A DNA stretch of 64,000 bases from Actinostola sp. cb2023 (lineage: Eukaryota; Cnidaria; Anthozoa; Actiniaria; Actinostolidae): assembly GCA_033675265.1 (NCBI GenBank), contig JAUJYZ010000209.1, positions 769,501 through 833,500 of the forward strand, read 5' to 3'. Position 1 is the stretch's first letter. Each line of letters opens with the position of its first letter. The position numbers and the translations under genes were made by a program. Positions 24,774-30,623 of the stretch are shown piece after piece. The notes under the pieces are model-generated. The model had not been told where the DNA came from. It did not search any database and saw only the letters and a list, made by a program, of their open reading frames with translations.

Positions 24774-27763
24774 TTTTATTTATACACGATAAATTGTTTT
24801 AAAGCTACAAAAGTGGGGTCATGTAAAACAAAATATGTAAAAAATACTTGCAAAACAATCTATAACACCGATTTACTGTTTAATACGATAAAACAAAATA
24901 TGTAAAGTCACGTCATGTCACGTTAAGTCATGTTAAGTCACGTCGAATCAAGCGTAACTACCTGCTTGAGCATTCTGAGTCTGTACGACAAAAAGTGCTG
25001 TTCATGGTCATTGTCCACCTTAACCAGATAGCCGCCTGATTTACGACAGTCTTTACTGGCCTCCAACCACGTCTTTGCTGCTGTAGTAAACTTGTAACAA
25101 GAAGAGCCGTAACTTTGCCATCCTGCTCCACAGTAAATTGGCTCTAACGTACAAAACATGATATTTGTATTAATGATATTTACAAGACAGGATGGGATAG
25201 AGCAATAAACATGTATTTGAGTTTGAAGAATCTAATAATAATGATATAATAATAATGGAAACTTAATAATAATAATAATAATAATAATATGATAATGATG
25301 ATAATAATAATAATGATGATGATAATGATAATAATAATAATATCCTGGATATTTTTTTGAAACCTGGGTTATTGCGGCCACAACGCATGTCCTAACCTCT
25401 AGACGATCACGGCTATATATTGTTGATTTGGCTCACTTTCGTTATATAATTGAGTTGGCACGCATATCCCATGATCCACTTCGGTGTCATAGTGAAGTAT
25501 TTTTAAAACCGGACATTTTGAAGAAAGTGTATGTAGGTAATATAGTTGGGAATCCTACGTTACCGTGACACTCAAATGGCTTCCTTTTTGAACCAATCAA
25601 AAAACGTGCATACGCATCTCTTCTCATACTCATTCATTATTCATAAGGTAACCAGCCAATCAAATGCGCAGAATAATACCACGTGATGTACTTTGAAACT
25701 AGGGAAAGTACTGGCAACAGTAACTGGAAATTTTTCCAGCAAATGGAAAAAAAGATTTCCAGTTACTGGAAACATTTTCAGTTACTCTCCCCAGAACTTA
25801 TCATGAGGGACGATTAGAACTAAGCTCTACTCCATGCTACTCAAGAGTCCAACACATGTGGGATACGATGTCCTCGACTCTACGCATGAGCAGAGCATAT
25901 GCAAAGACTCAAATTCTTGCTTTTCCGGGCTAAAATCTTGGAACTCTTTATTTATTGCCTTTAGGGCATTGCATGTAATAATTAATGAGTATGAGAAGTC
26001 GTTCCAAAGCCTTGACAAAGCGGAAGTGATTTTGATTGGTTGTTATTTTCAGATATGTGTATCGTGCTGCGAGGGGGCGGAAGATTCTCTAACGGGTTTT
26101 TCACGGCGTGACGGCAGTCATGCAGCAAGCACAGCGACTGGAAAATCAAATCCGTCGCTCTCTAGCTTTAGACATAATAATATGTCACATGTAAAACAAT
26201 GATTATTCAAGAATGTCCAGACCGACGTTGAGGAAAATCGGTCGAATAAAAGTACTCGAAAATGCTATTTGAGAGTTTTAATTTCCCAGAATTCCTTTTG
26301 GTCATAGCTTTCATGATGTTCGACCCGAAAACGATTAACCTGGCTGAATGTCTAATACTCAAAAAATAACGTAATCAATCGAACGAAATCGAACCGTTTC
26401 GTTCGATTGATTACGTCGGGAACTTTCCCACTCATTAGAAAACGACTCTATATTCGTGTTTAGTTGTTCTTACTTTGTGTTGCTGGCGGTGAAACGGTTC
26501 CCTGTGTTGGCCATGGATCTCCTGAAATCAGAAGAGAAAATCATTAGATCGACTGGAAAAACATCAGTCCAACAAAAGTATTTAAACTGCACAACAATTA
26601 AATCAACAACAACAACTACTACTACTACTACAACAACAACAACTACTACTACAACAACAACAACTACTACTACTACTACTACAACAACAACAACTACTAC
26701 TACAACAACAACAACTACTACTACTACTACAACTACTACTACTACTACTACTACTTCTACATTACATGACTCGGCTAAACTTCAGAATACCCCGCAACTA
26801 TATTTGCACAACAATAGAACCTATAGACTTTCGAAAAGTCCTTCGTCGCTCGCTCGGTAGCCTGATTTTCAGACCGGTCCTTGGTCCTTGGTCCATCCTC
26901 CCCGTCGGGGATGGGGAGAAAGCGAGAGCGGAGGACCAAGGACCGTCTGAAAATCAGGCTACTCGCTCGGTCGCTAGCTCGCTTCGCTCGCTCATCTGGG
27001 ATCTATAAGAGAGGTCGACTTGTGGCAAGTCTATATTATGCGTCGTTTTCAAAGAATACCGCTGTAAGAACTTGACTAGGGAACATGAGTGAAATTAATG
27101 AATGGATGGATGGATGAATAAATGAATGTAAACATGAATAGATGAAATAATAAATGGATGAATGAGTGAATGGATATCAATGAATAAATGGGAAAATAAA
27201 ATGGTAACCAATATTTACCTTTCTTTCTTTTACATATGAAACTGTACATATTGGCGCAGTATTCATCATTCCAAAGACCATTTTTAAAAACAATCTCAAC
27301 GCAATCCTCTCTCTTAAGGAAGTCATTCGGTTCTCCTTTCCTCCAATGCGAATAATTAGTCCCCGTTAGTCCGTCAGTCCAATTAAAATAGCTCTCATTA
27401 GCACGGTCATTATATCCAATCCAAAAGTGTTCATTTGTAAATTGCTGAACCTTGTTAGTAATAAAGTTCTGTTCGTCTTGATTTGCAATGCTTGTCAAAT
27501 GGCCACCATACGACTGGCAAGTAATCTCAGCATCCTTCCAGGATTGACCCTTGATGGTTAGACTTCGTACAACGAACTTGTAACAGTTGTCTTTGTAGGC
27601 ATCCCAGTCACGACACACCTGAGCTGTGATTGAGGAGAATAAAAATGTAACGTTACAGGTAGCAATCGCTTTACCCCCGTGAGGGTAGGTAAGGCTACAC
27701 ACGAAGGCTACTACTAATGAGGCCATATTTTAATAATATTAATAATACTGAATAATAATAATA

Positions 27764-27803
<40 letters not shown>

Positions 27804-27817
27804 TAATAATAATAATA

Positions 27818-27854
<37 letters not shown>

Positions 27855-27868
27855 TAATAATAATAATA

Positions 27869-27903
<35 letters not shown>

Positions 27904-29995
27904 TAATAATATAATAATAATAATAATAATGAGGCCATATTTTAATATTTTAATAATATTAACAAGACGCTCAATGAGCGTATACTCGGACATTATGACA
28001 AGTAGATCTCTATCTTTGCTCACCAACACACACCATTGGTAGAAATTGACAGACGAAGAGAAGAGACTATAGGCCTTTTGCATAAAGCCACTAATCATAT
28101 GATCTATCCAACGATGTTATTGCTTTATTGAGTCAGAGTGAGGCTAAGTGTGTATCTGCATTTTATTAGTGGCTTTATGCAAAAGGTCTATAGAGTCATT
28201 CTTCTGTGACAGTCTCCGATACTTGACCCTGTTTTGTAATCATATACGTCCAATGCACGTTATGACAATGACAGTTGCGTGACGAGGGAGACTATTTGTC
28301 GGTGATCATAGATAAAGATCTCGAACTGAGTACGTATTTGGTACGTCTTGAGGTTGCATAGGTCAGATGGTTCTGATAACGCCCTTCAAGGCGCGTTTGT
28401 TTTTGTTAAATATATTTAAGCTTACAAAGGCTTCAATAGCACTATTTTCAGTCAATCATGCTTCTTCATTTCTCTTCTGCCTATTAAACACAACTGCTTC
28501 TCTCTCGATACAGCACAAGCTTCTACACAGCACTTCTAGTCGGTAGTCGTGGAACGATGAGTTAGCACTTCTATTAACGATGACCCTAGAGCGAACAATA
28601 CTTCGGATTTAGTTTGATATACGCTCGGAAACTCAGTTGACCCAAACCCTGAAACAGACATTCCTGACCGATACGATCACATACTTCGCATTCTGTGTAC
28701 TACGAAGAATAAAAAAGAAGGCCCATTTTATAACTCGGACTTCCTCCGGAAGTGTCCAAGTAACTATGTTGTTCCTGTATCGGATGCCTTCTTTGGAACC
28801 TGTCCAAAGAGACCGGCTGATGGAGAGCATAGGTTATGGTTTTTTCCTCTTTTTATGCTTGGCTGCAAAGTGTGTTGCTTTTGAGGTGTGGCCGAGATGA
28901 AATCGCAAAAATAAAACCGTAAATCGCTACATTTATACAGGCGACTGAGGGCCAATAACGAAAGGCAAAAGGTGAAAAAAGGGCATTGTTACATATCTAC
29001 AATTTAGATTACTCGTCTCCCTCGTGTTATTAGTTATACGGTCCTAATTTGTGTCACAGTGAAAACATGTGAAAAGTTCTCCGTTATTTCAGATATTTAT
29101 TTTCAAGTTTGTTCAATCTTTCTCTGTTTGTATTCCTAGCTGATTGACGTGATTTCAATTCCATCCTTTTGAATTCCAGCAAAAAAGGTTACGAATCGAA
29201 CGAACCGTCTTGAATCTAAGAAATTCTGATTCCATGCGAACTCATGTTACGTGATACTCGGGATTTGACCCGAGGGTCGAGATACTGTGCAGTTTCTATC
29301 GAGTATCCTTGTTTTCATGGAACACTAGATACGCTTTATCAATTAGTCAATATAAAAGAGAATATAAAATATTTAAGTCTGTACACAAAGGAATATTGCT
29401 TAAACTAATTGGACTAATAAGACCGGACATGGAATCATACTCAGGCTTGTTGCTTTATATTGAGTGCCTGGCGCGAGAGTCACCGTACTACGGTACTATA
29501 AACGCTGGGAGAATAACACAAGGAAATTGCCCCATATACGGTAATCAAGCCTGTGTCTGGCAAGTTAAACAAAACAAAAAGGAATTTTCGAGGTGAACGA
29601 CTAAGTTAATATGGTTTTACAATAGCAAATAATGCGGACTGAAATTCTTCAAGGTATGAGTCACCGAGGTAACTGATTTCCTTGCAGTGGCTGAGCAAAT
29701 ATTTGTTGTATTTGCAAACGAAACTCAACCGCGAAACACGCATAAACGTATCTATCTATCTAGGTACTTCCTTAGATTTGAATCGTAATCTTCGTTTTTG
29801 GCGCTGAAAAAAGGTGATTAAACCAAATACGTTCAGGCCTGTTCCCTTGCACGCTATAAAGTGAGCCTAGCATGCCCGTCCCAGCACAGTGTGAGGTCTA
29901 CGCCATCTATTGATTGATTACATATACTCACCAGTATTTGTGGGAATTAGAAGAAAAGCAAAATAAAGGGACAACAGATATACAGTAGCAGACAT
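166..29995 (-). CDS. lectin gene A: multi-CTLD secreted or membrane lectin (3' end outside window)
   Basis: Multi-exon gene read from splice sites and phase. Exons (minus, descending): 29995-29932, 27623-27219, 26521-26474, 25143-24962, 24688-24472, 24352-24097, 16451-16291, 15593-15424, 15257-15093, 14415-14271, 13607-13518, 13288-13067, 12496-12401, 11876-11841, 11422-10936, 10746-10574, 10159-9959, 8286-8080, 7124-7095, 6982-6704, 6574-6424, 6299-6025, 5110-5075, 5009-4940, 4756-4608, 4346-4182, 3985-3929, 3515-3329, 3100-2880, 2798-2754, 2491-2338, 1856-1600, 324-166. Modules are bounded by phase-1 introns, the usual sign of exon shuffling. The product enters the secretory path and resembles mannose-receptor-type tandem C-type lectins, with added F5/8C, LamG and SUEL modules. 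No membrane segment is visible, but the C-terminus is missing. Carbohydrate recognition or an immune role is inferred from the families. Confidence 0.8.
890..1625. repeat. 72-bp minisatellite repeating the CTLD9 5' splice site of gene A
   Basis: About ten 72-bp units, nearly identical. On the minus strand each contains ATATCTGCGAAACTC|GTAAGC, i.e. the last exon bases and the donor of the CTLD9 exon (1600). The unit length is a multiple of three, so long open frames on both strands are artefacts. Confidence 0.92.
1600..2798 (-). CDS. lectin gene A exons 30-32, linker and CTLD9
   Basis: Linker exon 2798-2754 ([15 protein letters not shown]), exon 2491-2338 ([26 protein letters not shown]) and exon 1856-1600 ([47 protein letters not shown]). 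No EPN or WND, so probably not a classical sugar binder. The last exon ends at C|GTAAGC (1599 downward), the donor that the 72-bp minisatellite to its left repeats about ten times. Confidence 0.78.
2160..2270 (+). repeat. SINE-like 3' tail with ATT repeats
   Basis: TGTAAAGCGCACTTGGGC followed by GTGCGCTATATAAATAA and an ATT run, a hairpin tail common to many invertebrate SINEs. Lies in the CTLD9 intron of gene A. Confidence 0.5.
2628..2735. repeat. CAA-rich simple repeat
   Basis: CAA/ACA microsatellite with interspersed ATGAA; intronic in gene A, between the linker and CTLD9 exons. Confidence 0.8.
2880..3985 (-). CDS. lectin gene A exons 27-29, linker and CTLD8
   Basis: Linker exon 3985-3929 (Pro/Thr/Ala-rich, 19 codons), then 3515-3329 ([43 protein letters not shown]) and 3100-2880 ([43 protein letters not shown]). 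The join is phase 2. EPN and WND predict mannose-type binding. A 39-bp minisatellite (3516-3928) repeats the acceptor and first exon bases of 3515-3329. Confidence 0.83.
3516..3928. repeat. 39-bp minisatellite repeating the CTLD8 3' splice site of gene A
   Basis: About 10-11 units of 39 bp. On the minus strand each contains TTTTGTTAG|CCCCCGGTACCTG: polypyrimidine tract, acceptor and the first 13 bases of exon 3515-3329. Confidence 0.93.
4182..5110 (-). CDS. lectin gene A exons 23-26, linker and CTLD7
   Basis: Linker exon 5110-5075 ([12 protein letters not shown]), then CTLD7 in three exons: 5009-4940 ([17 protein letters not shown]), 4756-4608 ([35 protein letters not shown]) and 4346-4182 ([34 protein letters not shown]). 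Junction phases 1, 2 and 1 all fit. EPD replaces EPN; WND is present. In gene B the same region is one continuous exon with no introns. Confidence 0.82.
5227..6016. repeat. 11-bp minisatellite (GTAGACAGTAT)
   Basis: About 70 copies of an 11-bp unit, with T/C variants clustered in pairs. Starts seven bases inside the intron after the CTLD6 exon donor. Confidence 0.96.
6025..6574 (-). CDS. lectin gene A exons 21-22, CTLD6
   Basis: Exons 6574-6424 ([37 protein letters not shown]) and 6299-6025 ([34 protein letters not shown], closing YVCKM), joined in phase 2 across a 124-bp intron. QPN is present but the WND position reads WVDD, so calcium binding is uncertain. DNA identity to gene B 45065-45420 is very high and includes part of the intron. 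An 11-bp minisatellite begins seven bases after the donor at 6024. Confidence 0.85.
6704..6982 (-). CDS. lectin gene A exon 20, SUEL-type galactose-binding lectin domain
   Basis: 279-bp exon, phase 1 to 1. Motifs: [43 protein letters not shown] and YLDVTYSC. These fit the SUEL/rhamnose-binding (Gal_Lectin) domain of sea-urchin egg lectin and latrophilins, with paired cysteines and the conserved ANYGR and DPC. The gene B counterpart (44579-44857) has the same length and phases. Confidence 0.88.
7095..7124 (-). CDS. lectin gene A exon 19, short linker
   Basis: 30-bp exon, phase 1 to 1 ([10 protein letters not shown]), between TTTTCCAG and GTGAGT. A 24-bp linker exon sits at the same place in gene B (44399-44422). 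Confidence 0.6.
7180..8045. repeat. degenerate CCGTGCGTTACCATA minisatellite
   Basis: Array of short units built from TACCGTGC, GTTACCATACCGT and CCACCGCCC, more degenerate at the left. It occupies the gene A intron between CTLD5 and the linker at 7095-7124 and creates spurious ORFs in several frames. Confidence 0.9.
8080..10159 (-). CDS. lectin gene A exons 17-18, CTLD5 (galactose-type motif)
   Basis: Exon 10159-9959 encodes [33 protein letters not shown] and FAWIG. Exon 8286-8080 encodes [29 protein letters not shown] and the closing cysteine with ICK. QPD with WND is the galactose/GalNAc-type calcium-site signature, unlike the EPN of CTLD1, 2 and 8. The 1.7-kb intron is mostly a 49-bp minisatellite that ends exactly at the acceptor of the second exon. 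Confidence 0.85.
8287..9331. repeat. 49-bp minisatellite repeating the CTLD5 3' splice site of gene A
   Basis: About 21 near-identical 49-bp units. On the minus strand each ends ATATATCCATTACTAG, the sequence that forms the acceptor of exon 8286-8080. The array abuts the exon directly. Confidence 0.95.
9340..9800. repeat. threefold ~180-bp repeat
   Basis: Three diverged copies of a segment containing CCAAATTC, GATTGTCCA, TTCGACGTACAAT and TTCTTCAAAAAATGACTTTG (about 9345, 9530 and 9700). Intronic in gene A; no coding potential recognised. Confidence 0.75.
10240..10572. repeat. CAGT/CTGT simple repeat
   Basis: Impure tetranucleotide repeat in the gene A intron directly after the LamG exon donor (GTAACTGACAGACAG on the minus strand). 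Confidence 0.93.
10574..11422 (-). CDS. lectin gene A exons 15-16, LamG/pentraxin-like (concanavalin A-fold) domain
   Basis: Exon 11422-10936 (487 bp) encodes [41 protein letters not shown] and LQLYIDGKQ, the succession of beta-strand motifs seen in LamG-like jelly-roll domains. Exon 10746-10574 adds [23 protein letters not shown] and [10 protein letters not shown], the usual C-terminal strand pair. The junction is phase 2. Gene B has both exons intact (41456-41939, 42373-42545), the second the same length. A bait or ligand-binding role is inferred. Confidence 0.82.
11841..11876 (-). CDS. lectin gene A exon 14, short linker
   Basis: 36-bp exon, phase 1 to 1 ([12 protein letters not shown]), between TATGTAG and GTAAGT. 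A 36-bp exon with a similar ending sits at the same place in gene B (41358-41393). Confidence 0.65.
12085..12372. repeat. GTGCCGT/GACC minisatellite
   Basis: Short units such as CGTGCCGTGACCGTGTCATGA. Smaller patches of the same motif are at about 14060-14125 and 14185-14215. Confidence 0.85.
12401..13607 (-). CDS. lectin gene A exons 11-13, CTLD4
   Basis: Exons 13607-13518 ([18 protein letters not shown]), 13288-13067 (DARASC, GGDLLSI, FWIGLND, FQWSDQ) and 12496-12401 ([21 protein letters not shown]). The donor ending the second exon (A|GTAGGG at 13066) was chosen because it restores phase; it is the weakest boundary. The usual EPN/QPD and WND are absent, so a non-sugar or degenerate domain is likely. 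The second exon is almost identical in DNA to a broken copy in gene B at 39721-39910. Confidence 0.72.
12590..12860. mobile_element. MITE-like element with ~18-bp terminal inverted repeats
   Basis: Ends ATTGCATAATCGTTGTCGG and CCGACAACGATTATGCAAT are inverted copies. Interior sequence around GGAATTCTGGGAAATTAAAA recurs inverted at about 26275-26330. Non-coding; family not assigned. Confidence 0.65.
12861..13008. mobile_element. palindromic MITE
   Basis: Inverted arms: CAAACCATATGTCCGTGAAA at left and TTTCACGGACATATGGTTTG at right, continuing inward through AGTACTAAATAGCACT. Lies next to the preceding MITE in the CTLD4 intron. Confidence 0.7.
14271..15593 (-). CDS. lectin gene A exons 8-10, F5/8 type C (discoidin) domain
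   Basis: Three exons: 15593-15424 (opens [15 protein letters not shown], ends in phase 0), 15257-15093 ([20 protein letters not shown], a core discoidin strand) and 14415-14271 ([20 protein letters not shown]). The order and closing motif fit F5/8C domains, which bind phospholipids, carbohydrates or collagens at cell surfaces. The last exon is preceded by a 47-bp minisatellite that repeats its acceptor. Gene B keeps the first and third exons intact (36519-36688, 39235-39373); its middle exon is broken. Confidence 0.82.
14390..15055. repeat. 47-bp minisatellite repeating the last F5/8C exon acceptor of gene A
   Basis: About nine 47-bp units, split by a 256-bp MITE. On the minus strand each unit holds TACCGATAG|GTTTTGACCGG, the acceptor and first exon bases of exon 14415-14271. 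Confidence 0.92.
14444..14699. mobile_element. MITE with long inverted ends, inside the 47-bp minisatellite
   Basis: Ends GGGGTGCTTACCATT and AATGGTAAGCACCCC; inverted similarity continues through AAAAACCGGAAATTCCGG and the GGAATGACACATACC region, about 90 bp per arm. No coding capacity; superfamily and target duplication not resolved. Confidence 0.75.
16291..24352 (-). CDS. lectin gene A exons 6-7, CTLD3 split by a 7.6-kb intron
   Basis: Exon 24352-24097 encodes the first half ([13 protein letters not shown] to VWSDR) and ends in phase 2 at GTAACT. The second half lies 7.6 kb downstream at 16451-16291 ([18 protein letters not shown], then cysteines and YVCK) after a TTTCTAG acceptor. The join gives [11 protein letters not shown], aligned with SDR-SLFKYKNW in gene B, where this domain is one uninterrupted exon. 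Neither copy has EPN/QPD or WND, so this domain probably lacks the classical sugar site. The intron contains the tRNA-Asp array. Confidence 0.8.
16509..16566 (+). pseudogene. tRNA-Asp fragment
   Basis: Lacks the first ~15 bases and has changes in the T arm (GGGTTGGATTCC) and a missing base near the 3' end; first unit at the array edge. Confidence 0.85.
16658..16729 (+). tRNA. tRNA-Asp(GTC), variant
   Basis: 72 nt with an anticodon-stem change (CCACGCC) and a T-stem change (CGAGG); two mispairs make function doubtful. Confidence 0.75.
16827..16898 (+). tRNA. tRNA-Asp(GTC), variant
   Basis: 72 nt; GCAGG in the anticodon stem and GGGAAG at the 3' end each break a pair. Confidence 0.75.
16989..17060 (+). 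tRNA. tRNA-Asp(GTC)
   Basis: Identical to the array consensus; TTCTC-type trailer with T7 terminator. Confidence 0.95.
17153..17224 (+). tRNA. tRNA-Asp(GTC)
   Basis: Identical to the array consensus; TTCTC-type trailer. Confidence 0.95.
17316..17387 (+). tRNA. tRNA-Asp(GTC)
   Basis: Identical to the array consensus; CTTCC-type trailer. Confidence 0.95.
17480..17536 (+). pseudogene. 5'-truncated tRNA-Asp
   Basis: The leader ATATGTAGTT runs straight into TGGTGAGTATCC, so the first ~15 nt (acceptor strand and box A start) are missing; CCCAGCC near the 3' end. The same junction recurs at 18315. Confidence 0.88.
17634..17705 (+). tRNA. tRNA-Asp(GTC)
   Basis: Identical to the array consensus; TTCTC-type trailer. 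Confidence 0.95.
17798..17922 (+). pseudogene. fused double tRNA-Asp
   Basis: A first copy (one change, CCCCACC) runs to CCGCCGG and is followed at once by TGGTGAGTATCC of a second copy that is complete to its 3' end. The joint lies within the short GG/TGG homology, as expected from unequal recombination. Confidence 0.88.
18014..18268 (+). pseudogene. tRNA-Asp 5' fragment plus truncated LTR copy
   Basis: tRNA bases 1-24 (with TAGAATAG for TAGTATAG) run into an LTR copy starting TGTACATTG at 18038. The LTR stops near CCGATGT at 18268, without the terminal ATCCACA, and spacer sequence follows. It is a recombined copy of the interrupted gene at 18626. Confidence 0.8.
18315..18371 (+). pseudogene. 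5'-truncated tRNA-Asp
   Basis: Same truncated junction as at 17480; the rest matches the consensus. Confidence 0.88.
18462..18533 (+). tRNA. tRNA-Asp(GTC)
   Basis: Identical to the array consensus; TTCTC-type trailer. Confidence 0.95.
18626..18959 (+). pseudogene. tRNA-Asp interrupted by a solo LTR
   Basis: 5' part 18626-18649 and 3' part 18912-18959 flank a 257-bp LTR with GAGTA duplicated at each side; the 3' part has a small change (ATCTCCGCC). Confidence 0.88.
18650..18906 (+). mobile_element. solo LTR of an LTR retrotransposon
   Basis: 257 bp, TG...CA ends (TGTACATTG ... ATCCACA), 5-bp target duplication GAGTA (18645-18649 and 18907-18911). It contains a CRE-like ACGTCATCATGACGT, TATAAGTAG and AATAAAA in the order expected for U3-R-U5. 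No internal coding region remains, so the superfamily is not assigned. Confidence 0.82.
19050..19121 (+). tRNA. tRNA-Asp(GTC)
   Basis: Identical to the array consensus; TTCTC-type trailer. Confidence 0.95.
19229..20158. mobile_element. unclassified TIR element, copy 1 (mostly a nested foldback)
   Basis: Left end CATACTATTCTCGGCAGTCC, right end GGGACTGGCGCGA. The ends form an imperfect inverted repeat around CAGTCCCTT. It contains the TTAA foldback 19266-19940. No coding region recognised. Confidence 0.65.
19266..19940. mobile_element. 675-bp foldback element with TTAA target duplication
   Basis: TTAA (19262-19265) and TTAA (19941-19944) flank a near-perfect palindrome starting GGTGGTTCCCGC and ending GCGGGAACCACC. 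Arms are about 310 bp with a loop of about 55 bp around 19600. TTAA duplication points to piggyBac- or Kolobok-mobilised MITEs. Identical 60-codon ORFs on both strands are only mirror images. Confidence 0.85.
20163..22057. mobile_element. unclassified TIR element, copy 2 (1.9 kb)
   Basis: Same ends as copy 1 (CATACTATTCTCGG at left, CAAGGGACTGGCGCGA at right) and same subterminal sequence (AAGAGATGGAGAAATGC; AAGGGTTCTTACGCGAACTG). The interior has short basic ORFs of unknown meaning and a ~100-bp tandem repeat. No transposase recognised. Confidence 0.65.
21285..21795. repeat. ~100-bp tandem repeat inside the unclassified element
   Basis: Five to six copies of a ~100-bp unit containing GAGGGAAATGCAACTCCACA, CCCGGTGTTTGCGAGGC and TTCAACACACGTGCAAAC. 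Confidence 0.88.
22209..22280 (+). tRNA. tRNA-Asp(GTC)
   Basis: Identical to the array consensus; TTCTC-type trailer. Confidence 0.95.
22371..22442 (+). tRNA. tRNA-Asp(GTC)
   Basis: Identical to the array consensus; TTCTC-type trailer. Confidence 0.95.
22538..22609 (+). tRNA. tRNA-Asp(GTC)
   Basis: Identical to the array consensus; CTTCC-type trailer. Confidence 0.95.
22700..22771 (+). tRNA. tRNA-Asp(GTC)
   Basis: Identical to the array consensus; TTCTC-type trailer; leader has ATGTGTAG for ATATGTAG. Confidence 0.95.
22865..22936 (+). tRNA. tRNA-Asp(GTC)
   Basis: Identical to the array consensus; CTTCC-type trailer. Confidence 0.95.
23027..23098 (+). tRNA. tRNA-Asp(GTC)
   Basis: Identical to the array consensus; TTCTC-type trailer. 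Confidence 0.95.
23191..23261 (+). tRNA. tRNA-Asp(GTC), one base short
   Basis: 71 nt: one C is missing in the 3' T-stem/acceptor region (GATTCCCGCC), so folding is compromised. Confidence 0.75.
23353..23424 (+). tRNA. tRNA-Asp(GTC)
   Basis: Identical to the array consensus; CTTCC-type trailer. Confidence 0.95.
23515..23586 (+). tRNA. tRNA-Asp(GTC), variant
   Basis: 72 nt with one T-stem change (CCGGTGTTCG) that breaks a pair next to box B. Confidence 0.8.
23680..23751 (+). tRNA. tRNA-Asp(GTC), last full copy
   Basis: Identical to the array consensus. After it the spacer continues to GGCTGTATGTAGTT (~23838) and the array stops. Confidence 0.94.
23935..24085. mobile_element. palindromic MITE
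   Basis: Imperfect inverted arms: ATTGAAGGGCT, GTAAGTGA, TGATCAAAA and AATTCTCCT on the left; mirror copies on the right ending AGCCCTTCAAT. It sits between the array and the CTLD3 exon. Confidence 0.65.
24472..25143 (-). CDS. lectin gene A exons 4-5, CTLD2
   Basis: Two exons, 25143-24962 and 24688-24472, joined in phase 0 just before MWIGLND. The first carries [16 protein letters not shown] and the WxxAxxxCxxxGGxLV half. The second carries WIGLND, EPN and WND, with the closing cysteines and YICE. EPN and WND predict a mannose-type calcium site. The intron holds an AAT-rich tract and a SINE-like tail. Gene B exons 33897-34078 and 35165-35384 have the same split and the same first-exon length (182 bp). 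Confidence 0.87.
24700..24860. repeat. AAT microsatellite with SINE-like tail (minus)
   Basis: AAT run followed by ACTTTTATTTATACACGA, the reverse of a common SINE 3' tail; lies in the CTLD2 intron. Confidence 0.6.
26474..26521 (-). CDS. lectin gene A exon 3, Pro/Thr linker
   Basis: 48-bp exon, phase 1 to 1, between TTTCAG and GTAAGA. It encodes a 16-residue Pro/Thr/Ser linker ([16 protein letters not shown]). Gene B has a 48-bp linker exon at the same place (33063-33110), which supports the call despite the small size. Linkers of this kind are usually O-glycosylated spacers. Confidence 0.7.
26590..26760. repeat. ACT/ACA trinucleotide repeat
   Basis: Long (ACT/ACA)n tract giving a poly-Thr reading on the plus strand; intronic in gene A on the other strand. 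Confidence 0.93.
27219..27623 (-). CDS. lectin gene A exon 2, CTLD1
   Basis: One 405-bp exon, phase 1 to phase 1, encodes a complete C-type lectin domain: opening [14 protein letters not shown], then WIGYND, EPN and a closing WND followed by cysteines and FICK. EPN plus WND are the Ca2+ site-2 residues of mannose/GlcNAc-type C-type lectins, so calcium-dependent mannose-type binding is predicted. Acceptor CACAG at 27624-27628, donor GTAAAT after 27219. The matching exon in gene B (31811-32221) is its closest relative in the window. Confidence 0.88.
27725..27945. repeat. AAT microsatellite with internal higher-order copies
   Basis: (AAT)n punctuated by AATACTGAATAAT at intervals of about 55 bp; lies in gene A intron 1. 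Confidence 0.93.
28067..28193. mobile_element. palindromic MITE
   Basis: TATAGGCCTTTTGCATAAAG at left and CTTTATGCAAAAGGTCTATA at right, continuing as CCACTAAT/ATTAGTGG. About 127 bp, in gene A intron 1. Confidence 0.7.
28200..29925. other. gene A intron 1, no feature recognised
   Basis: Mostly unique intronic sequence. ORFs of 60-95 codons here have no recognisable motif, and I see no RNA gene. Confidence 0.6.
29932..29995 (-). CDS. lectin gene A exon 1, signal peptide
   Basis: Starts at ATG 29995-29993 and encodes 21 residues beginning [10 protein letters not shown], a hydrophobic core typical of a secretory signal. It ends in phase 1 at a good donor (GTGAGT, 29931 downward). Joining to the acceptor at 27624 gives Ala-Gln-Val-Cys and then the first C-type lectin domain, so cleavage probably lies near the exon junction. 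Gene B has the equivalent exon with the same phase on the other strand. Confidence 0.8.
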
Positions 29996-30550
29996 AGCGA
30001 GATCCACTAGCTTACAATGCAGAACACTCAATCTGCCAAGCAATGCTCTGCCTGCTGCAGTGACCTCAACAGCTAGAGTTACAGTTGTTTGCATAGCGTA
30101 ACGCAGTAAATGGTTGATTGGTATGTTATGTGTTACGAAACGGAAATCTATACCTGAAAAAGTGCTCTTTTTTCATTCATTTTTCTCCCACAGTCCATTC
30201 TTCACAAATAATATTGTGACATTGTGAACAAGAACTAGTGCTATTTTACAAACAAATCAAACAAACATCAAACTAACTGAAACACGTTACAAAACTGACA
30301 ACTGAAGAATAAAAGGAAAACACAGAACTACCGTCCCCTCTCCTCCCCATGCATAGTGTGGTCAAGAGTCAAAATTCAAGAAAACCACATCCCGGATGTC
30401 TAAATGAGAGCGCTAATAAACAGGACTGGCGTGACATCGTGTAGAGTAGTTGTTGCGGTGTATTAGATTTCAAGACATACGAAAAGATCGAGTCACACTC
30501 ATCGACCGCATTACTAGGTACTGAACTGACATTGGAGGAGGGGTCCCGTA
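29996..30550. promoter_or_regulatory. shared intergenic region between divergent lectin genes
   Basis: The 555 bp between the two start codons must hold both 5' UTRs and promoters unless further upstream exons exist. I see no clear TATA box at a suitable distance on either strand. The arrangement suggests a bidirectional promoter; this is inference from geometry alone. Confidence 0.45.
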
Positions 30551-30623
30551 ATGAAATTCTTGGCCGGGCTCTTCGCTGTGTTCAGTACGTTCATTTGTAT
30601 CCTACTTTACTCTGTCAGTGTAG
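30551..30623 (+). CDS. lectin gene B exon 1, signal peptide
   Basis: ATG at 30551, 24 codons plus one base, then donor GTAAGT. The peptide opens MKFLAGLFAVFSTF and ends near YSVSV, a clear hydrophobic signal. Joined to 31811 it gives Ala-Val-Gly-Ala-Asp-Cys and then CTLD1, with the same phase as gene A. Confidence 0.82.

Noticed and set aside
26456..26860. Poly-Thr ORF (mucin-like)
   Set aside because: Trinucleotide repeat on the strand opposite gene A, with a gene A linker exon overlapping its start.
28633..29596. ORFs of 63-95 codons in gene A intron 1
   Set aside because: No motif, no neighbouring splice-compatible exon, no counterpart in gene B.
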